Positions 1-5,855 of a stretch of DNA of 7,054 nt are shown piece after piece. The translations under genes and the position numbers were made by a program. The first letter of the stretch is position 1; every line of letters begins with the position of its first letter. The stretch comes from an uncultured Chloroflexota bacterium (lineage in GTDB: Bacteria; Chloroflexota; Dehalococcoidia; SAR202; UBA11138). The stretch is taken from the NCBI GenBank assembly GCA_913046025.1, contig CAJWRP010000111.1, positions 1 to 7,054 of the forward strand. The letters are read 5' to 3'. The notes under the pieces were generated by a model. That model saw only the letters and a program-made list of their open reading frames with translations. It had not been told where the DNA came from and ran no database searches.

Positions 1-1
1 A

Positions 2-1495
2 AGGCTATCAGAGGATCCAGACCGGTCAGTCCTCCTTCTGGAGGCGGGGCCAGACTACCCTGACTTCGACAACCTGCCGGACGAGCTAAAGTATGGGTAC
101 TCCACCGCCGCCGACATCATGGTCAGCGACGACCACAACTGGCAGTTCACTGGAAAGGGCACCGAGACATCGGAACCTATGCTTGTCCCCAGGGGCAAGG
201 TCACCGGCGGCACCAGCGCCATCAACGGTCAGGTCTTCTTGCGAGGGCAAACCCACGACTTCGAGCTATGGGAGTCGCTGGGCAACGACGAGTGGAGCTT
301 CGAGAAGGTGCTGCCCTACTTCCGCAAGCTGGAGACTGACACCGACTTTCACGACGACTTTCATGGGACCGACGGCCCCATAGTTTGCCATCGTTTCAAG
401 AAAGAAGAGTGGCTGCCAGCGCAGACTGCCTTTTACAACTCCATCAGGGAGCTAGGCCACGACGACTGCCCCGATCTGAATGAGCCAGGCGCTACCGGCA
501 TTGGCCCGTTCCCCAGCAACAACCCCGATGGCATCCGCATTAGCACGGCCATCGGCTACCTGAACCAGTCCAGACACAGGCTCAACCTCACGGTGAGGGC
601 CAACTGTATGGCCCGCCGCCTGATCTTCGACGGCAATCGTGTCACCGGTATCGAGGTGGAGAGCGGCGGCGAGAGGTTCGTCGTAGAGGCGAACGAGATC
701 GTTCTGAGCAGTGGCAGCATCGGCAATCCACACCTGCTAATGCTGTCTGGCGTTGGCCCCGTTGGCAATCTCAACAAGGTAGGCGTGCCGATAGTGCTGG
801 ACCTGCCCGGCGTAGGCCAGAACTTCAGCGACCACCCTCTCATCTTCATCGATTTCAAGGCCAAAGAGGGATTCCCCATGGACGGCCTGGCCCCTCGCAT
901 TCAGGTGGCTGTGCGTTACACCGCCACAGGTTCACACCTCAAAAACGACATGATGATGTGGCCCAGCAACTTCGCTCCCGAGAGGATCAACCGGGGGGGC
1001 GATCGCATGAAGTCCGTCGGCATACGCATAACGGCGGGCATTTACCTCGCTGCCAGCAGGGGTGAGATCACCCTCATATCCACCGATCCGCACGAGCAAC
1101 CCTTCCTGGACTACCACCTGCTGGAACACCCCTTCGACAAAGAAAGGGGACGGGAAGCCGTGAGGCTGGCAATACAGATGGCAGGGCACCCCGACTACGA
1201 TGGCATAATCGATGGGCGGCTCAACCCGACGGACGCTGACCTGGTTTCCGATGACACCCTGGACCAGTGGCTGCTGCGAGAGGTAACCACAGGCCAGCAC
1301 ATCACCTGCACTTGCAAGATGGGCCCGGTGTCGGACTCCATGGCTGTGGTAGACCAGCACGGCAAGGTGCACGGCCTCGAAAGCCTTCGCATCGCCGACG
1401 CTTCTGTTATGCCGGAGTGCGTCCGCGCCAACACCAACGTCACCACCATGATGATCGGCGAGCGCGTCGCCGATTTCATGCGCAGCGGGTTATGA
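2..1495 (+). CDS. GMC-family FAD-dependent oxidoreductase, copy 1 (5' end outside window)
   Basis: The reading frame is open from the first bases of the window and matches the second GMC gene from its residue 20 onward, so only about 19 N-terminal residues, including the Gly-rich FAD (Rossmann) loop, are missing. The first ATG in the window (119) is internal, not the start. Visible family marks are the LLLEAG strand end whose Glu usually binds the FAD ribose (nt 32-49), GMC signature 1 GKVTGGTSAINGQVFLRG (nt 194-247), and signature 2 with GNPHLLMLSGVG (nt 722-757). The C-terminal catalytic pair is His at nt 1298-1300 and Asn at 1436-1438, as in choline oxidase/dehydrogenase-type members. The family oxidises alcohols (sometimes aldehydes) with FAD; the substrate here is unknown. 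No signal peptide is visible in copy 2, so a cytoplasmic location is inferred. Oddity: the motif after the catalytic His reads HITCTCKMG, with Cys for the usual Gly (HxxGTC). The gene ends in TGA, 21 nt before the methyltransferase relic, so the two were probably one operon. Confidence 0.93.
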   Translation, partial: RLSEDPDRSVLLLEAGPDYPDFDNLPDELKYGYSTAADIMVSDDHNWQFTGKGTETSEPMLVPRGKVTGGTSAINGQVFLRGQTHDFELWESLGNDEWSFEKVLPYFRKLETDTDFHDDFHGTDGPIVCHRFKKEEWLPAQTAFYNSIRELGHDDCPDLNEPGATGIGPFPSNNPDGIRISTAIGYLNQSRHRLNLTVRANCMARRLIFDGNRVTGIEVESGGERFVVEANEIVLSSGSIGNPHLLMLSGVGPVGNLNKVGVPIVLDLPGVGQNFSDHPLIFIDFKAKEGFPMDGLAPRIQVAVRYTATGSHLKNDMMMWPSNFAPERINRGGDRMKSVGIRITAGIYLAASRGEITLISTDPHEQPFLDYHLLEHPFDKERGREAVRLAIQMAGHPDYDGIIDGRLNPTDADLVSDDTLDQWLLREVTTGQHITCTCKMGPVSDSMAVVDQHGKVHGLESLRIADASVMPECVRANTNVTTMMIGERVADFMRSGL

Positions 1496-1505
1496 ATCAA
1501 GAATT

Positions 1506-1510
1506 AGGAG
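1506..1510 (+). promoter_or_regulatory. Shine-Dalgarno AGGAG of the methyltransferase relic
   Basis: AGGAG lies 6 nt before the ATG at 1517. It fixes the original start of the broken methyltransferase gene: although that frame now stops after 12 codons (TAG at 1553), the codons beyond the stop continue into recognisable family sequence in the same frame. With only 21 nt to the upstream GMC stop codon, the site indicates that the two genes were co-transcribed. Confidence 0.6.
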
Positions 1511-1516
1511 AAACCA

Positions 1517-2344
1517 ATGTCCACGAACTCGGGGAACTCAAACCTCCCGGATTAGGCCGTTGAAACCTATTCCCTGAGTAGCGAGTCGGCCTCAAACGTA
1601 ATGGCAAAGGACCGTAGGGACGAGGGTGTCGTTTCTAGCGCCCTCGTTGCGCACCGACATGAGCCTGCTTGACGCCAGCTGTGGTCCCGGCAGCATTACT
1701 TTAGAGCTGGTGGAAATGATTGGCCAAGGCCATGTTACCGGAATTGACATGGCACAAGACGACATAGAACGGGCACTAGAACTGGCGGCGCAGCAAGGGG
1801 TCAAAAACATCGAATTCCAGGTGGCCAGCGTTTACGAGATTCCATATCCAGACAACACATATGATGCGGTATTCCTTCATGGCATGCTGGAGCACCTGAG
1901 CGAGCCTGTCAAAGCCCTGAAAGAATTGAGGCAGGTGTTACCGGGTGGAGTGCTCGGAGCCGCCACGCCGCATTTCAGTGGACTGTTAGTCACCCCAACA
2001 GACCACATATCCAGCGGCCGTTGGATATGTGGTTTCGGGAGTAGCGTGACAAGGGCGGAGACCTTTTCGCTGGAAAATGCGCTAGACGGTTATTGCGCGA
2101 AACAGGATACTCGAATATCGAGGGCTCATCATCCACGATCGTTTTCGCCTTCCTAGAAACTGTACGGTCACATGCCGGCAATCTGGAAGGTGTCTTATCC
2201 CATGTCGCAGAAGATGCAATGGAGCGCTCTCCAAACGAGGATGTCCCTATTCAGGAGATGATAAAGGCTTGGAGGGCGTGGTTCAAAGATGAAGACACGT
2301 TCTGGTCGAATCACTGGTGCCAGGCAGTGGGCTGGAAAGAATAA
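1517..2344 (+). pseudogene. Class I SAM-dependent methyltransferase, broken by two stops and two frameshifts
   Basis: Joining three segments rebuilds a UbiE-like methyltransferase of about 275 residues, a normal length for the family. Segment 1 starts at ATG 1517 (MSTNSGNSNLPD, then TAG at 1553-1555) and continues in frame through YSLSSESASNVMAKDRRDE to about 1630. A +1 shift leads to segment 2 (about 1632-2006), with the SAM motif I LLDASCGPGSITLEL, the acidic post-I strand VTGID, and EIPYPDNTYDAVFLHGMLEHL. A -1 shift near 2005 leads to segment 3, IQRPLDMWFRE, TAG at 2042-2044, then RDKGGDLFAGKCARRLLRE, ending in HWCQAVGWKE and TAA at 2344. Start and end are in the same frame, so the shifts compensate. 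Further signs of decay are DASCGPG for the usual DxGCGxG and RQVLPGG, which appears to lack the Lys of the usual VLKPGG. The native substrate is unknown. The longest uninterrupted piece (GTG 1626 to 2156) carries the SAM site but has a nonsense C-terminus, so an active product is unlikely. Sequencing error is the alternative explanation. Confidence 0.85.
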
Positions 2345-2388
2345 TCCCACCTGGTCATAAGCAGACGCAGTTCGGACTCGATACCTTC

Positions 2389-2417
2389 TTGACCGCTCAT
2401 CGAAGTTTCCCTATCAT
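2389..2417 (+). promoter_or_regulatory. Sigma70-type promoter candidate for the second GMC gene
   Basis: TTGACC (2389-2394) and TATCAT (2412-2417) each match the -35/-10 consensus at 5 of 6 positions, with the ideal 17-nt spacing. This would put the transcription start near 2424 and give a leader of about 65 nt before the ATG at 2489. It lies in the 144-nt gap (2345-2488) between the methyltransferase relic and GMC copy 2, suggesting that copy 2 is transcribed independently. Apart from this and the Shine-Dalgarno at 2476-2481, I see nothing in the gap. Pattern match only. Confidence 0.45.
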
Positions 2418-2488
2418 CCCTCGCATTAATCCGTGTGCCGTAAACTCGGCATGCGATCTCGTAACGGACGCGCTCAGGAGGCGAAACC

Positions 2489-4030
2489 ATGAAGTACGAC
2501 TACATCGTTATTGGGGCCGGGTCGGCGGGGGCGATTATGGCTACGCGGCTGTCTGAAGACCCCAGTCGATCAGTGCTGCTGCTGGAGGCGGGCCCCGACT
2601 ACGCCAGTATCGACGACCTACCAGATGAGGTGCGCCACGGCTACGCCACCGTCACCGACGTCATGACCAGCGACCACAACTGGCAGTTCTGGGGCAAGGC
2701 CACCGACAAGGCGGAGCCCATGATGGTGCCCCGAGGCAGGGTCACCGGAGGCTCCAGCGCCATCAACGGCCAAATGTTCCTGCGCGGGGTTCCGGAGGAC
2801 TACGACGCCTGGGCGGATATGGGCAACGACCAGTGGACTTTCGAGAAGCTTCTTCCCCACTTCCGCCAGCTTGAGACCGACACCGACTTCTCCGACGACT
2901 TCCACGGCACCGACGGCCCAATCATCGCGCGCCGCTTCAAAGAAGAAGAGCTGCTACCATCGCAGAAGGCGTTCCGTGAGGCAGTCATCGCCTCCGGCCA
3001 CAAGCTACACCCGGACCTCAACCATCCCGATTCCGAAGGCCTGAGTCCTACGCCGTTCAATAATCCCCAGGGCATCCGCTGGAGCACGGCAATAGGATAC
3101 TTAGGCATGTCCCGCCACCGACTCAACCTGACCATCAAGGCCAACTGCACAACGCATCGCCTGCTGTTCGACGGCAAGCGATGCATTGGCGTCGAGGTCG
3201 AAAGCGCTGGCGAGATCTTTCAGGTATTCGGCGAGGAGATTGTCCTCAGTGCGGGTGCGATAGGCTCGCCGCACATACTGATGCTGTCCGGCGTGGGCGG
3301 TCCCGGCAACCTGGCAGAGTTCGGCGTGCCTCTGATACACGAGCTGCCCGGCGTTGGCCAGAACCTGCGCGACCATCCAATCGTGTACCTAACGTGGAGA
3401 ACGAAGCCCGACCATCCCCTTGACGGCATGGCACCTCGCAACCAGTACGTTTTGCGCTACACGGCCGAAGGCTCGGACCTACGCAACGACATGATCATCA
3501 TCATGAACTCCTTTGCCACCGAACGGGTGAATCGCGGTGGTATTCGCATGGACGGCCTGGGCATTCGCATGATAGTGGCGCTCTACCTGGCAAAAAGCTC
3601 AGGCGAAATTAAGCTAGAATCTGCTGACCCTAACGAACAGCCCAATCTTAACTACAACTATCTAGCAGAAGAGTTCGACCGGCGACGTATGCGCGAGGGC
3701 GTGTTCAAAAGCCTTGAACTGGTGAAGCATACCGACTTCGAGGCCATAATCGAAAGCAGAACCGAGCCCCTTGAATCGGACCTGGATTCGGACGACGCGC
3801 TTGACGACTGGCTGATGCGCGAGGCCACTACAGGTCAGCACATCTCCGGAACCTGCAAGATGGGCCCGGCGTCGGACCCAATGGCGGTGGTTGACCAATA
3901 CGGTCGGGTGCACGGCATGGAGGGCTTGCGTGTGGTGGACGCTTCTGTGATGCCTGACTGCATTCGCGCCAACACCAACGTAACCACCATGATGATTGGC
4001 GAGCGCATGGCATCTTTCATTACCAGATAA
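2489..4030 (+). CDS. GMC-family FAD-dependent oxidoreductase, copy 2 (complete)
   Basis: Complete 513-residue enzyme, typical for bacterial GMC alcohol dehydrogenases/oxidases. The start at ATG 2489 is set by AGGAGG (2476-2481) 7 nt upstream and by the N-terminal FAD strand starting at once: YDYIVIGAGSAG with GxGxxG at residues 9-14, and LLLEAG with Glu33 for the FAD ribose. GMC signature 1 is GRVTGGSSAINGQMFLRG (residues 83-100); signature 2 spans about residues 254-270 (GSPHILMLSGVG). The C-terminal domain has HISGTCKMG with probable catalytic His451 and RANTNVTTMMIGER with Asn497, the His/Asn pair of choline oxidase/dehydrogenase-like members. There is no signal peptide or membrane segment, so it is probably cytoplasmic. 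It is a close paralog of copy 1: over the 32 residues from nt 2696 (signature 1 region), 24 are identical, and the copies align essentially without gaps. The substrate cannot be inferred; BetA-like similarity should not be read as choline specificity. Confidence 0.95.
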   Translation: MKYDYIVIGAGSAGAIMATRLSEDPSRSVLLLEAGPDYASIDDLPDEVRHGYATVTDVMTSDHNWQFWGKATDKAEPMMVPRGRVTGGSSAINGQMFLRGVPEDYDAWADMGNDQWTFEKLLPHFRQLETDTDFSDDFHGTDGPIIARRFKEEELLPSQKAFREAVIASGHKLHPDLNHPDSEGLSPTPFNNPQGIRWSTAIGYLGMSRHRLNLTIKANCTTHRLLFDGKRCIGVEVESAGEIFQVFGEEIVLSAGAIGSPHILMLSGVGGPGNLAEFGVPLIHELPGVGQNLRDHPIVYLTWRTKPDHPLDGMAPRNQYVLRYTAEGSDLRNDMIIIMNSFATERVNRGGIRMDGLGIRMIVALYLAKSSGEIKLESADPNEQPNLNYNYLAEEFDRRRMREGVFKSLELVKHTDFEAIIESRTEPLESDLDSDDALDDWLMREATTGQHISGTCKMGPASDPMAVVDQYGRVHGMEGLRVVDASVMPDCIRANTNVTTMMIGERMASFITR

Positions 4031-4040
4031 TTTTGAATAG

Positions 4041-4084
4041 GCCGACCGGCGGCCAGGCCCTTCGACGGGCTCAGGGCGAACAAT
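4041..4084 (+). repeat. Hairpin-prone intergenic element resembling a dispersed bacterial repeat
   Basis: Just after the second GMC stop lies GGCC-GACCGGC-GGCC (4040-4054), then a CCCTTCGACGGGCTCAGGG-type core followed by CGAAC (4058-4081). The core can pair GCCCT (4057-4061) with AGGGC (4073-4077), or TTCG with CGAA. From memory, near-identical CCTTCGAC-GCTCAGG-CGAAC sequences occur as intergenic repeats in many bacterial genomes; I cannot check that here. No T-tract follows, so it is a poor classical intrinsic terminator, though it could mark the end of the GMC transcript. Only one copy is in the window. Confidence 0.45.
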
Positions 4085-4089
4085 ATGAC

Positions 4090-4126
4090 CAGGTTAATTC
4101 GCGGGCATGATGAAATGTTTAACCTG
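4090..4126. repeat. 8-bp inverted repeat CAGGTTAA...TTAACCTG upstream of the DUF3179 relic
   Basis: CAGGTTAA (4090-4097) and TTAACCTG (4119-4126) are perfect inverted copies separated by 21 nt, with half-site centres 29 nt apart. They lie 21-57 nt before the DUF3179 start codon. They could be a two-half-site operator, or a long-loop hairpin that helps end the GMC transcript. I see no strong -35/-10 pair here. An 8-bp inverted repeat at this distance can arise by chance, so this is a weak call. Confidence 0.3.
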
Positions 4127-4146
4127 CATGTTGCCTGTAACATCTA

Positions 4147-5568
4147 ATGCTCAAGATGATGCTTAATAGATGTACGTGGTTCATATCTGCCCTGGCAGGG
4201 CTGGCCATTGCAGTAACTGCTTGCTTGCCGTCGCCCGCTGCCTCACGTTTTGGTAATACTGTATCCCCTACCGCGCAACCGACCTACGACTCCAATTGTC
4301 AGATGTACAAGGTTTCCCTCGGCTTTGGCCTCACCAACGCAGATACTTTAGTAGCCCTGGAAAGATTGACGAGCAGCGGGACATGCCTATGGTGCCTGTG
4401 CTCATTGAGTCCATGCGCTCCCAGAGCTCCTAACGGGCCAGGGACGCCACGGCAGAAACCCTCGAAAGCTTGACTGGACTGATACAGGAAGGCGAGCCAT
4501 GGCTTGAGTGGTCCAACTGGCTGGTCCAGAACCGGGACGCCTACTTACCGTCATCAGACTACCTGGCCTGCAAGATCGACATCACGTCCCAAATAGATCC
4601 CAGGTTCGCCCAGTTCCTGCGGCCAGCCATGGTAGGTGAGATTAACATAAACCTAATCGAGTTAATGTGGGGCGTCGTCCCATACGGCATCCCAGATCTG
4701 AAGAATCCTAAGATGATCTCGGCCCAAGAAGCCACATACCTTAGGCCAGACGATCGGGTATTCGGCCTGTCGATAAACGGCGACCACCGGGCGTACCCCC
4801 TGCGCATCACCAATGCTCATGAGATGGTAAACGACATCGTGGGAGGCGAGCCCATCTCGCTCTCCTGGTGAACGTTGTGCGGCACCGAAATCGTGTATTC
4901 CGCCAAAATCAACGACATGCCAACCACTTTCGGCACATCGGGCCTGCTGTTTCGAAGCAACAAGGTCATGTACGATCGCGAAACAAATACTCTGTGGAAC
5001 CAGTTCCAGGGCGTCTCAATAGTCGGCGAACTGCGGGTACCGGTATCCAGTTTAAGATTCTCCCAGTCTCACTGACTACCTGGGGGGAATGGCTCGGTGA
5101 TCATTCCTATACTAAGGTGCTCTCCCTGGAAACCGGGTTCTATTCATCCTCGCAATATGAGCCAGAGACCGATGAGAAATCCATCTACTTCGGCTATAGA
5201 AACGATTCTGAGCCCATATTTCCCGTGCTGGATCGCGACGACCGGCTGGATATGAAAGAACAGGTTCTGGGACTGAACATAGATGGTGTTCATGTGGTTT
5301 ACCCAATATCCGTGACGTCGGATAGCCAAGTTGTGAACGACGGGGTAAACGGTGTGCCGCTGGTTATTTTAGGCTCATCTAAATCTGCAGAAGCCCGCGC
5401 TTATCGGTCCCAGGGTACAGAATTTTCGCTGGCGAAGGATATGGGTATGGCTTCCTAAAGGCCCTGGTAAAGGAATCTGATGCCACTAAGACTCGACTAG
5501 CAGTCCCATCAAGCGTCTCTTACTGGTTCGGATGGTCCGGCTTCCATGCCAACACCAGCCAGTATTAA
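4147..5568 (+). pseudogene. DUF3179-family lipoprotein gene, broken by three frameshifts and two stops
   Basis: Five lesions split a protein of about 470 residues. Segment 1 (ATG 4147 to about 4362) begins with a lipoprotein signal peptide: positive start, hydrophobic ALAGLAIAV, then lipobox-like VTAC, predicting an exported lipid-anchored protein. A -1 shift near 4362 gives DEQRDMPMVPVLIESMRSQ, TAA at 4431-4433, then ETLESLTGLIQEGEPWLEW and the DUF3179 core: IDPRFAQFLRP, DDRVFGLSINGDHRAYPLRI, EMVNDIVGGEPISLSW, TGA at 4869-4871, then TLCGTEIVY, TFGTSGLLFRSNKVMYDR and LWNQFQG. A -1 shift near 5030 gives AGTGIQFKILPVSLTTWGEW. A last -1 shift between 5423 and 5455 gives the family-like C-terminus SYWFGWSGFHANTSQY and TAA 5566-5568. 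The core holds a degenerate internal repeat (nt 4749-4856 and 5255-5362, 15 of 36 residues identical). The TGA replaces the first Cys of the family's CPLCGT-like motif. DUF3179 has no known biochemical function that I can assign. No clear Shine-Dalgarno precedes ATG 4147; ATG 4156 and 4159 are alternatives. Most likely a decayed gene. Confidence 0.85.
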
Positions 5569-5615
5569 CCGGAAACTCCACGGGCTAGACAGACACTACC
5601 AGCATCCATACCATA

Positions 5616-5634
5616 CCTCCAAAGCCATTGGAGG
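5616..5634 (+). promoter_or_regulatory. Hairpin covering the Shine-Dalgarno of the AtzG-like gene
   Basis: CCTCCAA (5616-5622), loop AGCCA (5623-5627) and TTGGAGG (5628-5634) form a perfect 7-bp stem with a 5-nt loop. The 3' arm contains GGAGG (5630-5634), which lies 6 nt before ATG 5641 and is the obvious ribosome binding site of that gene. When folded, the site is fully paired, so the stem would limit initiation and, through coupling, translation of the amidase. No T-tract follows, which argues against a terminator. What would open the stem is not visible. Confidence 0.55.
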
Positions 5635-5640
5635 CACAGC

Positions 5641-5853
5641 ATGAGCGAGCCCGAGGTCGATCCACAAGTGATCGATGCGCTGTCTGAACTGGTGCGCCTT
5701 AGGTACGGTCGTTACCTGAACGAAGACCAGTTGGCAGAGATCCGCATTGGCGTGGAGGCCATCGCCAAGGTATCTGAGGAACTGCGCGCCGTAAAGCTTG
5801 AGAACGGCGACGAGCCCTTCTTCGTCTTCAAACCATATCGCGGTGACTCTTAG
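5641..5853 (+). CDS. Small AtzG/GatC-like protein upstream of the amidase
   Basis: A 70-residue acidic, mainly helical protein. The start at ATG 5641 follows GGAGG by 6 nt. It begins with a helix-rich part (DPQVIDALSELVRLRYGRYL, residues 7-26), a second long amphipathic helix (residues 28-51, ending EELRAVKL), and a short tail EPFFVFKPYRGDS. This size, layout and tail, together with the position directly before an amidase, resemble AtzG-like (DUF4089) proteins and GatC: small partners that wrap around and stabilise amidase-signature subunits such as AtzE or GatA. No signal peptide or membrane segment is present. The gene ends TAG at 5853, 2 nt before the amidase ATG, so the pair should be translated together. 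The family call rests on length, pattern and context rather than on a diagnostic motif. Confidence 0.7.
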   Translation: MSEPEVDPQVIDALSELVRLRYGRYLNEDQLAEIRIGVEAIAKVSEELRAVKLENGDEPFFVFKPYRGDS

Positions 5854-5855
5854 TC

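Noticed and set aside
452..1500. Several open frames on the minus strand opposite GMC copy 1
   Set aside because: They lie wholly antisense to a gene with strong family motifs, match no family I know, and lack Shine-Dalgarno sites; similar shadows appear opposite GMC copy 2.
2317..2556. Open frame bridging the methyltransferase end and the GMC copy 2 start
   Set aside because: It overlaps the well-supported GMC start in another frame and has no recognisable content.
4356..4366. Programmed -1 frameshift at the AAA run in the DUF3179 gene
   Set aside because: There is no classic slippery heptamer or clear downstream pseudoknot, and the new frame hits TAA at 4431, so a shift would not yield a full protein.
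4868..5075. Two short + strand frames overlapping just after TGA 4869, which could be called separate small genes
   Set aside because: One carries the middle of the DUF3179 protein from TLCG to the 5030 shift, and the other becomes family-like only after that shift; both are pieces of one broken gene.
1496..5568. Stop codon reassignment or suppression explaining the broken genes
   Set aside because: TAG, TAA and TGA all occur as lesions while intact neighbours end with all three, and frameshifts are present as well.
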